From: Sphingobacterium cellulitidis
GTDB taxonomy: Bacteria > Bacteroidota > Bacteroidia > Sphingobacteriales > Sphingobacteriaceae
Length of the DNA: 64,000 bases
Assembly (NCBI GenBank): GCA_002245855.1
Contig: NOUX01000007.1
Span: 202,646-266,645, forward strand
Direction of reading: 5' to 3'
Of this stretch, positions 55,180-64,000 are shown in pieces (the stretch's first letter is position 1; each line of letters opens with the position of its first letter). A program made the position numbers and the translations under genes. Below the pieces are notes generated by a model. That model made no database searches. It saw nothing but the letters and a program-made list of their open reading frames with translations, and had not been told where the DNA came from.

Positions 55180-56589
55180 TTATTTCACGTCTAATTGAAC
55201 ATCCTTAGCATTAACTTTTGGACGGATCTTCGTGTTACCACCACCATTCAAAGTCATATCATGAGGTTTGTTCGTTTTCCAGTTTCCTCTTGTAAAATCT
55301 GGAATATCAACAGTTCTACTGTTTTTAGATACAGATTCAACACTTAATGGAACAATTGCACTCCATACCGCGCCATCATAAACTGTTTGATCCAATGGTA
55401 AACCATTACGTAGACAGTCAATTAATCTCCAGTCCATCATAAAGTCCATACCACCATGACCACCTACTTCTTTAGCTTGCTCACCAATGAACTTAACTAA
55501 ATCAGGGGTATATTGAGTATATAATTGCTTTAACTCTTCTGGTTTAATGAAACTGTGTCCAAATGCAATTCCTTCTTCTGGATATTTCTGAGCGAATCCT
55601 TTAGTACCACTTAATAAGTGAATACGTGAATAAGGACGCGGAGAAGTAACATCATGTTGTACCATCAAGGTTTTTCCTTTTTCAGTTTTGATCAAGGTAG
55701 TATCCATGTTTCCTCTGAAGCGCTTGCCAACAAACTCTTTGTAGAAGTCATCAGTAGCTGCTAACTCCCTAGCTTTATCAGCCATCATAAAATCGTTGGA
55801 TTGCATCGCTACTAAGTGGTTCATTTTATCCCCACAGTTGATGTTCATACATTGAGCAATTGGGCCAATTCCGTGAGTTGGGTATAAGTTACCATTCATT
55901 TTAATGTTCTCACGTAATCTCCACATATTATCATATCCGTTCTTAGCGAAGTTCAAACTCAATAAATCGTGGATATATGCACCTTCAGCATGTACTAATT
56001 CGCCGAATAACCCTTGGCGAACCATATTCAAGGTTAACATTTCGAAGAAATCATAACAACAGTTCTCCAACATCATACAATGTTTTTTCGTTGCTTCTGA
56101 TGTTTTAACAACTTCCCAGATTTCTGAAACTGTTAATCCCATTGGTACTTCTGTTGCTGCGTGAGCACCAGATTTCATTGCTTCAATGGCCATTGGAGCA
56201 TGGTATTCCCAAGGTGTAGTTATATATACTAAGTCTAGTTCTTCATTTTTCAACATAGACTTCCAACCATCTTCACCTGAATAAGCTTTTGCTTCTTTCA
56301 ATCCTTTTTTAGTAAGGATCGTTTGAGCCTTAGCAACACGGTCAGCATGTTTATCACATAATGCCACGATCTCTGCTCCTTCAATATAAGAAAGACGATC
56401 TACAGCACCTGGACCACGCATTCCTAATCCAATAACGGCAATTTTTACTTTATCTATTTTCGGCGCAGCAAATCCGGACATATTGATTGCAGAACTTGCA
56501 AACACTTCATTCTGCAAAGACGGTAATGTAATCGCAACACTCGATAACAATCCTGCCTTCTTTAAAAAATCTCTACGTGAGTTATTCAT
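55180..56589 (-). CDS. Tat-exported Gfo/Idh/MocA family protein, GH109-like
   Basis: 469-residue protein with a twin-arginine signal (NNSRRDFLKKAGLLSSVAITLPS). The NAD-binding loop is VIGLGMRGPGAVDRL. The segments TEVPMGLTVSEIWEVV, MMLENCCYDFFEMLTLNMVRQGLFGELVHAEGAY and RENIKMNGNLYPTHGIGPIAQCMNINCGD resemble the alpha-N-acetylgalactosaminidases of family GH109. Folded NAD-containing proteins use the Tat route, which fits. It would remove terminal GalNAc from glycans in the periplasm. A plain dehydrogenase is the alternative. Confidence 0.8.
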   Translation of the reverse strand: MNNSRRDFLKKAGLLSSVAITLPSLQNEVFASSAINMSGFAAPKIDKVKIAVIGLGMRGPGAVDRLSYIEGAEIVALCDKHADRVAKAQTILTKKGLKEAKAYSGEDGWKSMLKNEELDLVYITTPWEYHAPMAIEAMKSGAHAATEVPMGLTVSEIWEVVKTSEATKKHCMMLENCCYDFFEMLTLNMVRQGLFGELVHAEGAYIHDLLSLNFAKNGYDNMWRLRENIKMNGNLYPTHGIGPIAQCMNINCGDKMNHLVAMQSNDFMMADKARELAATDDFYKEFVGKRFRGNMDTTLIKTEKGKTLMVQHDVTSPRPYSRIHLLSGTKGFAQKYPEEGIAFGHSFIKPEELKQLYTQYTPDLVKFIGEQAKEVGGHGGMDFMMDWRLIDCLRNGLPLDQTVYDGAVWSAIVPLSVESVSKNSRTVDIPDFTRGNWKTNKPHDMTLNGGGNTKIRPKVNAKDVQLDVK

Positions 56590-56794
56590 AGTATAAATTT
56601 ATTACTTAACTAAGTTACAAAATCAAGGGGGACTTTGTCCCCCTATAAATCACCTATTTTAAAACAAACTAAACAGTCTAAATTCGATTTATCACAAATT
56701 ATGGGAAGGAATAATTTGGTCAAGGGGCTTGATTATCAAACCACTAATACAATTATAATACGATTTTTGATAAAACAAAAACTATTTAAGAACG

Positions 56795-56825
56795 CAAACG
56801 TTTGTCCAATTTGCACAACCGTTTG
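56795..56825. promoter_or_regulatory. Paired CAAACGTTTG-like palindromes
   Basis: A perfect 10-bp palindrome CAAACGTTTG (56795-56804) and a near-copy CAACCGTTTG (56816-56825) are offset by 21 bases, about two helical turns. They lie 206-236 bases upstream of the GH109-like gene and right after the TolC-like gene. The form resembles LacI-family operators. Function is inferred only. Confidence 0.4.
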
Positions 56826-56854
56826 TTTTATGTCAAAATATTGAGACAATAGGG

Positions 56855-58159
56855 TTATAAATTGATGTTTCCAATCATTTCCTTCAAAGCCAATTCAGAT
56901 AATTTCGCCTGTAAACGCGATGAATTGAATCGAGAAACCGCATTGATAAAGTTTTCTTGGGCATCCCGAAACTCAACCGCCGATATCGTTCCGATCTTAT
57001 ATTTCTCTAAAGTGATATTTAAATTCTGACGTGCAATATCCGCGTTGTTCTCCTCCAAACGGGCTAACGAGAGATTCGTCTGGTAGGATTCATAAGCTGT
57101 AGACATCGCTGTCTTAATGAATAAGTTCTGCTGGTCTATCATAATTCCAGAATTCTCCAATTGTATTTTAGCCACACGTTCGTTCCGGCGTTGATTGAAT
57201 CCATCAAAAAGGTTGATGGATGCAGTTATCCCATAATTCAAACCTCGGGAGTTGGAACTGGACACGAAGCCTAAACTAGATTCTGATTCTGAAAAATTAT
57301 AGCCCGTATTCAATCGAACAACTGGATACCTATTCCCTTTTATTCGCTTGACCTCCAATTCTGCCATTCTTTTATTGATCGCAATAATTTGAAGATCTGG
57401 ATTATATTCCTTGGCCTTGGATAACAAATCATCGTAAATTAAGGAGTCATCATACTCCACCTCCCTTTCAACATCAAACTCAATATTTAATTCTCGAGCC
57501 ATTAAACTATTCAAGGAAATTTTCAAATTCTTAACTACATTGGCCTGTCTTAACCGACTCGATTCATCTTCATTTAAGTTCACCTGAACATTCAATACTT
57601 CCAATCTGGAAGCTTTCCCAATCATAAAGCGATTCTCAGCAGTGCGCAATCTCTCCATCGATATATTGATACTGGAATCAATGGCATTTAATAGATTCTG
57701 TTGTTCTACTATCGTATAGTAGGTGGATATAACATCCGAAACCTTCGCCAAGATTGTTTTCTTTAATTCAAATTCGCCTTGCTTCTGTAATTCCTTTAAT
57801 TGCTCATACCTTGAAAACATGGCAAAACCGTCAAATATCGTCCAACCAATACTGACTCCATAACTCATATTATTATTCTTCGCATTGCTTAAGGATCTTT
57901 TATCCCCATTCGCTTGAACCTGCGAGGAATTCATCACACTATTGTTCTGCGTAAAATTTCCCGTCACATTCGGAAGCATTCCGGCATTCCCATAGGTCAA
58001 ATTCTCTTTGGCAACCCGTAGATCGTTCTGTGATAATTTGATTTCAAAATTATTCTCAAGTGCAATCTGAACAGCATCTTTTGCCGTCAATAAGCCCTGT
58101 GCAAATAAATTTATCCCTGTGTACAGGATTAAAAAGCCTACTAAGACTAGTTTCTTCAT
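56855..58159 (-). CDS. TolC family outer membrane efflux protein
   Basis: 434-residue outer membrane channel. Start taken at the ATG complementary to 58157-58159 (MKKLVLVGFLILYTGINLFAQ, a signal peptide), one base after the permease stop; a longer start at 58180 would overlap the permease. Alternating helices with coiled-coil character (EDAVQIALENNFEIKLSQNDL type repeats, twice) and NLFDGFNQRRNERVAK are typical. It completes a tripartite RND pump with the two genes upstream. Confidence 0.92.
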   Translation of the reverse strand: MKKLVLVGFLILYTGINLFAQGLLTAKDAVQIALENNFEIKLSQNDLRVAKENLTYGNAGMLPNVTGNFTQNNSVMNSSQVQANGDKRSLSNAKNNNMSYGVSIGWTIFDGFAMFSRYEQLKELQKQGEFELKKTILAKVSDVISTYYTIVEQQNLLNAIDSSINISMERLRTAENRFMIGKASRLEVLNVQVNLNEDESSRLRQANVVKNLKISLNSLMARELNIEFDVEREVEYDDSLIYDDLLSKAKEYNPDLQIIAINKRMAELEVKRIKGNRYPVVRLNTGYNFSESESSLGFVSSSNSRGLNYGITASINLFDGFNQRRNERVAKIQLENSGIMIDQQNLFIKTAMSTAYESYQTNLSLARLEENNADIARQNLNITLEKYKIGTISAVEFRDAQENFINAVSRFNSSRLQAKLSELALKEMIGNINL

Positions 58160-58160
58160 T

Positions 58161-61100
58161 TTATTGTTCAATTTCTTCAAGCTTTTTTATTTCTTCCAAT
58201 TCAGGATGAAGATTTTTCTTTCTTGACATCATCAGGTAGAAGGCAGGTATCACGAATAGTGTCAATATCAATGCGAAAATGGTTCCGCCTACAATTACAA
58301 CCCCCATACCTATCCTACTTGTAGATGCCGCTCCTAAAGACAAGGCAATTGGTAATGCTCCTAAAGCAATTGCTAAGGAGGTCATTAAAATTGGTCTTAA
58401 ACGTGCCTCCGAAGCCGTTACTACAGCATCATATTTGTTGTATCCCTCCTCTCGGAGCTGGTTGGCAAATTCCACAATCAAAATACCGTTCTTCGTCACT
58501 AAACCAATCAACATAATGGTACCAATCTGGGAAAAGATATTCCATGATTGTCCAAATAACCAGAGTGAGAACATCGCCCCGGCAACCGCCATCGGAACAG
58601 TAATGATAATAATAATCGGGTCGATGAAACTTTCGAATTGGGCCGCAAGGATCAAGAAGATCAGTAATACAGCTAATCCAAATGCAAACATGGTATTGGA
58701 TCCACTCTCCACAAAGTCTCTGGACTCACCACCTAGGTCTGTGGTAAACGTATCATCCAAAACTCGTTCTTTAATAGCCTCCATCGCTGCAATCCCATCT
58801 CCCATACTTCTTCCCGGTGCTAAACCTGCAGATACTGTTGCCGCCATATACCGATTGTTATGAAACAATTGCGGCGGACTGCTGCGTTCTTCTATTTCTA
58901 CAATATTGTCTAGTTGAATCAATTGCCCTTGACTATTCTTCACAAAGATCGAAGCTAAATCCATCGGTGTGGAACGATCCTTACGATCAAACTGACCCAT
59001 CACCTGATATTGCTTTCCATTCATCATGAAATAACCGAATCGCTGTCCTGAAAGCGACATCTGCAAAGTTTGGGCAACATCCAGAACGGATACTCCCAAG
59101 GATTGTGCTTTTTCACGATCTATGCTTACATATACTTCTGGCTTATTGAATTTCAGATTCACGTCCGTAATGGAGAAGGTATTATCCTTCGCCAACTCAT
59201 CCATGAATTCGGGAATCTTTTCTTCCAATTTCTGGAAATTTGGGGCCTGAATAATATATTGAATTGGCAATCCACCTCTTCTATTTACTGAAATCGTAGG
59301 TTGCTGAGAAACTGAAACCCGACCTTCCGAATATCCACTGGTTAATCTGGAAAGATCATCTGCAATTTCTTGCTGCGATCTCTCTCTTTCATCCGGTTGT
59401 ACCAAACCCAATCGGACAAAACCTGAATTGGAAGATGCAGACCCAAATCCTGGTGAAGTGATCACCAAACTAACTTTCTTCTCTGGAACGGAATCATTGA
59501 TTAACATGGTTAGATCAGTCATAAACCTATCCATATAATCATAGGACACCCCTTCCGGAGCTGTTGCTCTTAAACTGATATAACTACGATCGTCATAAGG
59601 CGCTGTCTCTTTTGGTAATAATTGATAGAAGAAATAGATCAAGGCAAAACATGCCAAAATGGTCACAAAACTTAACCACTTCACATTTAGAAAGCTTTTT
59701 AGGGAATCGGCATAACCTGAATTCATCATCTCAAAATAGCGCTCTGTGCGCATATAGAACTTAGACCTTTTCTGCTCCCCACCTTTCATTAAATAGGCAT
59801 TTAACATTGGCGTCAAGGTCAAGGATACAAATGCAGAAATCAATACTGCTGCTCCAATGACGACTCCAAACTCTCGAAATAATCGACCAACGAATCCCTC
59901 CAAAAAAATAACAGGTAAGAATACTGCCGCCAAGGTTACGGAAATCGAGATTACCGCAAAGAAAATCTCATTGGAACCTTTAATCGCCGCCTGGATAGGT
60001 GGCTTTCCTTCTTCTACCTTCTTGAAAATATTCTCCGTCACGACGATACCATCATCCACTACCAAGCCGGTTGCCAATACAATGGCTAAAAGCGTTAATA
60101 CATTGATCGAGAATCCACATAAATACATGATAAAGAAGGTGGCAATCAATGAAACTGGAATATCAATCAATGGACGAAAGGCTATCGACCAGTTTCTAAA
60201 GAATAGGTAAATAATCAAAACGACCAATACAATCGCAATCAATAAAGTTTCCACAACCTCAAAGACAGCTTTTTTCACAAACATCGTATTATCAATGGCA
60301 ATGTTTAATTCAAAACCATCTGGTAATTCGTTTTGTAAACGGTCATATTCTTTGTAAAACTGATTCGCAATATCTAAATAATTGGTTCCCGGTTGTGGAA
60401 TAATCGCCAAACTCACCATCGGATATCCCGAATCTGACATCTTGGTTTCAAAATTCTCCGCCTCCAATGCTGCCTTTCCAACATCTGAAAACCTTACGAT
60501 ACGATTATTGTCAGAACGGATAATGATATTACTAAACTCTTCTTCTGTGGCTAGATTACCAATGGTTTTAATAGCTAACTCCGTATTTGCACCAGTCAGC
60601 TTTCCTGAAGGAAGTTCCACATTCTGCGTGGTTAATGCAGTCCGAACATCCAACACCGTCAACCCATAAGAGGCTAGTTTGACCGGATCTATCCATAAAC
60701 GCATGGCATATTTCCGCTGCCCCCAGATTTGAACAGAACTTACTCCCGGAATGGTTTGTAACCGTTGTGCGATCACATTCTCTGCATAATCAGACAATTC
60801 CAACACATTCTTTGTAGCACTTTGCATGGTCATGGTCAGAATAGGCTCGGAATCAGCATCTGCTTTCGACACCACCGGTGGAGCATCAATATCTTGGGGT
60901 AAACTTCTTAAAGCCTGGGAGACTTTGTCCCGAACATCATTTGCAGCTTCTTCTAAGTTCTTACTCAGGTTAAATTCTATGGTAATATTACTGGATCCCT
61001 GATTGGATGAAGAGGAAATATTCCGAATGCCATCAATGGAGTTGATCGATTTCTCCAAGGGTTCAGTAATCTGCGATTCGATGATATCGGCATTTGCGCC

Positions 61101-61256
61101 TGCATAATTCGTTCGCACAGAAATCTGTGCCGGGTCGATAGAAGGATATTCTCGCACGCCCAAAAATGTATATCCTATGATTCCAAAGAGAATCAGGATA
61201 AGGTTCATGACGATCGTTAGAACCGGACGTTTAATACTTAGTGTTGATAAACTCAT
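58161..61256 (-). CDS. RND efflux pump inner-membrane permease (HAE-1/AcrB-like)
   Basis: 1031-residue proton-driven exporter with about twelve membrane spans and two large periplasmic loops. N-terminal RPVLTIVMNLILILFGIIGYTFLG and the conserved transmembrane-4 motif GLVVDDGIVVTENIFKKVEEG (with the proton-relay Asp pair) are clear. The second half repeats the fold with GLVTKNGILIVEFANQLREEG. It lies 10 bases after the adaptor gene and directly before TolC. Drug or detergent substrates cannot be told. Confidence 0.96.
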   Translation of the reverse strand: MSLSTLSIKRPVLTIVMNLILILFGIIGYTFLGVREYPSIDPAQISVRTNYAGANADIIESQITEPLEKSINSIDGIRNISSSSNQGSSNITIEFNLSKNLEEAANDVRDKVSQALRSLPQDIDAPPVVSKADADSEPILTMTMQSATKNVLELSDYAENVIAQRLQTIPGVSSVQIWGQRKYAMRLWIDPVKLASYGLTVLDVRTALTTQNVELPSGKLTGANTELAIKTIGNLATEEEFSNIIIRSDNNRIVRFSDVGKAALEAENFETKMSDSGYPMVSLAIIPQPGTNYLDIANQFYKEYDRLQNELPDGFELNIAIDNTMFVKKAVFEVVETLLIAIVLVVLIIYLFFRNWSIAFRPLIDIPVSLIATFFIMYLCGFSINVLTLLAIVLATGLVVDDGIVVTENIFKKVEEGKPPIQAAIKGSNEIFFAVISISVTLAAVFLPVIFLEGFVGRLFREFGVVIGAAVLISAFVSLTLTPMLNAYLMKGGEQKRSKFYMRTERYFEMMNSGYADSLKSFLNVKWLSFVTILACFALIYFFYQLLPKETAPYDDRSYISLRATAPEGVSYDYMDRFMTDLTMLINDSVPEKKVSLVITSPGFGSASSNSGFVRLGLVQPDERERSQQEIADDLSRLTSGYSEGRVSVSQQPTISVNRRGGLPIQYIIQAPNFQKLEEKIPEFMDELAKDNTFSITDVNLKFNKPEVYVSIDREKAQSLGVSVLDVAQTLQMSLSGQRFGYFMMNGKQYQVMGQFDRKDRSTPMDLASIFVKNSQGQLIQLDNIVEIEERSSPPQLFHNNRYMAATVSAGLAPGRSMGDGIAAMEAIKERVLDDTFTTDLGGESRDFVESGSNTMFAFGLAVLLIFLILAAQFESFIDPIIIIITVPMAVAGAMFSLWLFGQSWNIFSQIGTIMLIGLVTKNGILIVEFANQLREEGYNKYDAVVTASEARLRPILMTSLAIALGALPIALSLGAASTSRIGMGVVIVGGTIFALILTLFVIPAFYLMMSRKKNLHPELEEIKKLEEIEQ

Positions 61257-61266
61257 CTATTCTGAA

Positions 61267-62328
61267 TTATTGCAGGACAACCTGTACTGTTGAACCATTC
61301 CGTAAGGACATTACTCCAGAAGTTAATACGGTATCCCCAGCCACGATACCGCTCGTGATCAATACATCCTCATCCGTGCGTGCACCAGTCTCCACCATAA
61401 CTTCATTTGCCTTCCCTCCTTTTAATACAAATAGTTTCTTACCGTTCTGAACTGGAATCAATGCCTCTGCTGGCACCAATAATCCTTCTTCCAAGGTCTC
61501 TAATGGAAACACAATGTTGGCAAAAGTCCCCGGAATAATATTATCAGAACTATTCGAGGTGATGGCTTTTACCAATAAGGTCCTGGTATTTGCTTCTACA
61601 GCTGGCTCCGTTGCATAAATCTTTGCCGTAAATTCACCTTCTACGCCCTGAACCGAAAATTTAATCTGATTATTAACACGAACTTTGTTCGCATATTTTT
61701 CAGGAATAGAGAATGATACTTTAAGTCTATTGGTATTAACTAGTTGTGCGATATTTGTTGTTGGAGTAACATAACTCCCTTTTGAAATACTTCTTAATCC
61801 TATCCGGCCAGAAAAAGGCGCTCGGATCACGGTTTTACTCAGTTGTGCCTTTATCAATTGGATCTGCGATTGTGCTGTTCGAAAGTCGGCACTCGCGATA
61901 TCATACTCTTCTTGTGATATGGCTTCTTTTTCTAATAGTAATTTAGCTCTACGCTCATTTTCAGCAGCTAAGTTATTACGGGTTTGCGCCTGTGCTAATT
62001 GTGCCTGTAACTCTGCATCATTGATCGTTAACAAAGGTTGCCCCTGACTAACACGTCCGCCTTCAGAGAAATTAATGGATTCTACAATCCCGGAAACCTC
62101 AGTATGAATTTCGATCTGCTCATCTGCTTCAATCGCGCCTGAAAGAGATAGGAAATCCGAAAAAGGTTGCCCCTTAACTATCACCCCATATACCTTGGCA
62201 GCACTCCGACTTCCCCTAGGACCATTCTGAGCTTCCGCTTTTTCTTTGTTCTTGGTAATCCTATAATAGACCATTCCGCCTACAAGTAGGACCCCAACTA
62301 ATAATATAATAATGGATTTTCTCTTCAT
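61267..62328 (-). CDS. RND efflux periplasmic adaptor (MFP)
   Basis: 353-residue adaptor anchored by an N-terminal hydrophobic segment (IIILLVGVLLVGGMVYY). The split lipoyl domain is visible as ADEQIEIHTEVSGIVESINFSEGGRVSQGQPLL and VIRAPFSGRIGLRSISKGSYVTP. Between them lies an alpha-hairpin coiled coil (LQAQLAQAQTRNNLAAENERRAKLLLEKEAISQEEYD). It is the first gene of the efflux operon. Confidence 0.95.
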   Translation of the reverse strand: MKRKSIIILLVGVLLVGGMVYYRITKNKEKAEAQNGPRGSRSAAKVYGVIVKGQPFSDFLSLSGAIEADEQIEIHTEVSGIVESINFSEGGRVSQGQPLLTINDAELQAQLAQAQTRNNLAAENERRAKLLLEKEAISQEEYDIASADFRTAQSQIQLIKAQLSKTVIRAPFSGRIGLRSISKGSYVTPTTNIAQLVNTNRLKVSFSIPEKYANKVRVNNQIKFSVQGVEGEFTAKIYATEPAVEANTRTLLVKAITSNSSDNIIPGTFANIVFPLETLEEGLLVPAEALIPVQNGKKLFVLKGGKANEVMVETGARTDEDVLITSGIVAGDTVLTSGVMSLRNGSTVQVVLQ

Positions 62329-62398
62329 TTCAGGTTAGCAAATTGCTTAAATCAATCAAGTTTAATTATCCTGAAAAATAGAAAAAAAAGGAATAGGA

Positions 62399-62422
62399 TA
62401 GTGTAATAATGTTATTATACTA
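62399..62422 (-). terminator. Weak hairpin after the LuxR-type regulator
   Basis: TAGTGTAATAA (62399-62409) pairs with TTATTATACTA (62412-62422), one G-T pair, with a minimal loop. On the minus strand a T-run follows after a few bases. It lies in the 123-base gap before the adaptor gene and may reduce read-through into the efflux operon. Confidence 0.4.
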
Positions 62423-62451
62423 TTATTAGCAATGCTTAAACTATAAGTTTA

Positions 62452-63069
62452 CTAGTGCGCTTTGATTTTTATTTGTGCGGCAATATTTAGTTTTTTAATG
62501 ATTCCGCGAATAAGTTCCCACAATTTATCCACGGTAATTTCGCAGGAAGTAGCAATTCGATCCAAACTAAAACCCTCTAACAAGCGGTGAACAATGGTTA
62601 ATTCCCTACGGGAAAGTTTCCTTCTCGATTGTGGTGGTTGTTGGATACCCATGAATAAGGATTTCGTCAATTCAGGACTTGCATAGGAAGATCCAGCAAG
62701 GACATCACGAATAATCTTTAATAAATCAGAAGCTTTGGTACCTTTTTTCACAAAGGCATAAGCACCAGCAAGAATACTTTGTCGGATAATAGCAGGATTA
62801 TCCACATCAGAAAGCATAATAATATGCACATCAGGGTATCGTTCCTTAATAATAGGAATACCACTAATACCATCAATATCTGGCATCATAATATCTAGAA
62901 GAATCACTTCTGGATTAACCGATGAATTGGCTTTCTTTTGAAAATCAACTATGGATTCCGCCTCGATTACAAAATCAAAACAAATTGATTTCATATTCAA
63001 TAACTGAAATTTAGTCAAGTTCCTGCAAAAGACACTATCATCAATTATTCCTAATTTAATGCAATCCAT
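62452..63069 (-). CDS. Response regulator, NarL/LuxR type
   Basis: 205-residue regulator. The receiver carries acidic Asp10/Asp11 and phospho-acceptor Asp59 (LLDIMMPDIDG); Ser in MLSDVD and Lys in FVKKGT complete the site. The C-terminal HTH domain (SRRELTIVHRLLEGFSLDRIATSCEITVDKLWELIRGIIKKLNI) is a somewhat unusual LuxR-type helix-turn-helix. No kinase lies beside it. It is upstream of the efflux operon on the same strand. Confidence 0.9.
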   Translation of the reverse strand: MDCIKLGIIDDSVFCRNLTKFQLLNMKSICFDFVIEAESIVDFQKKANSSVNPEVILLDIMMPDIDGISGIPIIKERYPDVHIIMLSDVDNPAIIRQSILAGAYAFVKKGTKASDLLKIIRDVLAGSSYASPELTKSLFMGIQQPPQSRRKLSRRELTIVHRLLEGFSLDRIATSCEITVDKLWELIRGIIKKLNIAAQIKIKAH

Positions 63070-63621
63070 AACTATTATCTTAAATTCACACCCTTGATCA
63101 TGGGATAATCAAGCATTAAAACATCCTTGTTTCAGTATAAATATACAATATGTATTGAAAATCAGAAAGAAACTATATATAAAAGTAGGAATATATTTTA
63201 TAGATTAATTAATTTATAAAAACAATGGATAATTTTTTTCCATAAAAACAATATCCCCAAATACCCCCACTAAAAGTGAAAACAACGTCAAATGCTGACA
63301 AAAATAGACTACAACTCTTAAGTTATAGGTTAAATTTAGAAATTAAAGATTGAAATTCAATAAATTGGCTGAATTTCAGCCATTGCTTCCACTCAATCTA
63401 TAAAAAAAATAACAAAACCGTTTCAGCACTACATTAAGATAATATTAAGTATTCTTAAAGATAAAGATTAATCCAAGACGGAAAGATTAGCGTAATAACG
63501 CATATATAATTTTAACTCTTTAGAAATGTAACTATTTTTTATTAGCTCCATTTTTGTAACAAGATATATATTCCATAAAACTATTACGCATAGGTCAAAA
63601 TTGGTATGATGATAATTAGTA
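63070..63621. other. Non-coding, AT-rich gap
   Basis: About 550 bases with no convincing gene on either strand. A frame at 63468-63689 on the minus strand runs through the repeat array and has no family match. The regulator's promoter should lie near 63070-63200, but no clear consensus was found. Confidence 0.5.
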
Positions 63622-63995
63622 AGCCCCAGAGGCGCGACATGTTTGTAGCAAGGGACGTATAAGAAGATACAGCCCTGTAGGGGCGACATATTTGTCCAAC
63701 CATGACCAAATAATAAATAAAAGGGCGTATGCGATACGCCCGTACAATGCGTTTCATTTATCCGATAGCCATTTCGCGACCTGGATGATCAAGCCGCATC
63801 GGGGCGACATATATGTAGAAAAAGACATTAAACAAGATAAAGCCCCATAGGGGCGGCATGTTTATAGAAAGAATCATATTACAAGATAAAGCCCCGTAGG
63901 GGCGACATATTTGTCAAACCATGACCCAACAACAATACAAAAGGGCATATGCGATACGCCCCTACCGACCGGTCCATCCGTTGCATTCACCCAGG
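63622..63995. repeat. 49-bp repeat array with palindromic units
   Basis: A 27-base unit of type AGCCCCnTAGGGGCGACAT..TTTGTAG begins at 63622, 63671, 63792, 63841 and 63890; consecutive copies are 49 bases apart. Its head is a palindrome (AGCCCC with GGGGC). The intervening 22 bases also look alike (ending ACAAGATAA in two copies). Units at 63671 and 63890 lead into a second element with an AACCATGACC start and a palindrome GGGCGTAT..ATACGCCC (63723-63741; 63943-63961), 220 bases apart. The array reaches or nearly reaches the window edge. Confidence 0.85.
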
Positions 63996-64000
63996 CCCCA

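Noticed and set aside
63468-63689. A 73-residue reading frame on the minus strand
   Set aside because: It lies in AT-rich sequence and the repeat array; no family or start signal.
63622-63995. CRISPR array
   Set aside because: Repeats are imperfect and the spacers resemble each other; spacing is exact in only part; no cas gene in the window.

Overview
The window is a stretch of chromosome from a Bacteroidetes bacterium, most like the Sphingobacteriaceae (Sphingobacterium or Pedobacter relatives). This is inferred from the protein families (an IPExxxVDY protein, a DUF4833-type protein, a GH109-like Tat-exported oxidoreductase, a short carB), from upstream elements of the Bacteroidetes type (TTG, 19-20 bases, TAnnTTTG), and from AT-rich, weakly Shine-Dalgarno leaders. 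No rRNA or tRNA gene was recognised. No phage, transposase or true CRISPR array was found.

Layout. Positions 1-13124 (minus strand) hold the S10-spc-alpha ribosomal protein cluster, transcribed from rplC to rpsD (cut by the window edge), with secY, map, infA and rpmJ inside it. rpsJ is not at its head. A good promoter lies directly before rplC, and three strong hairpins, one of them a textbook intrinsic terminator, sit in gaps within the cluster. Positions 13.3-24 kb (minus) carry a GH88 hydrolase, a CoA-binding protein, a serine hydrolase lipoprotein, the pyruvate dehydrogenase E2 and E1-alpha genes, hisS, rnc, fabF and acpP. Positions 24.2-42.7 kb are mostly plus strand: an IPExxxVDY protein and pyk; a histidine kinase and response regulator pair; metE behind a SAM-I riboswitch; an FMN-dependent alpha-hydroxy acid oxidase; an alpha-galactosidase-like enzyme; uvrB (minus); upp; a YkuK-type protein; and an erythromycin-esterase-like protein followed by pnuC and a NadR-type kinase. 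Positions 42.8-55 kb contain ahcY, a bacilliredoxin, a YtcJ-like amidohydrolase, lipA, a GH20 hexosaminidase, carB and a formylglycine-generating-enzyme-like lipoprotein. Positions 55.2-63.1 kb (minus) contain a GH109-like protein, an RND efflux operon and an orphan LuxR-type response regulator. The last kilobase is non-coding and ends in a repeat array that runs to, or close to, the window edge.

Connections. metE and ahcY belong to the methionine/SAM cycle. lipA makes the lipoyl groups needed by the E2 gene, which has two lipoyl domains. acpP, fabF and rnc form a classic cluster. The GH88, GH20, GH109-like and alpha-galactosidase-like enzymes point to use of host, plant or cell-wall glycans.

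The least ordinary signals are non-coding. A repeat family begins at or just after the stop codons of ahcY, carB and the FGE-like gene; two copies share 39 identical bases. An array of 49-bp units with palindromic heads lies at the right edge. Terminator-like hairpins lie inside the ribosomal protein cluster, and a 12-bp perfect hairpin lies directly before rnc. All coordinates and base pairings were read by eye; no search or folding program was run.
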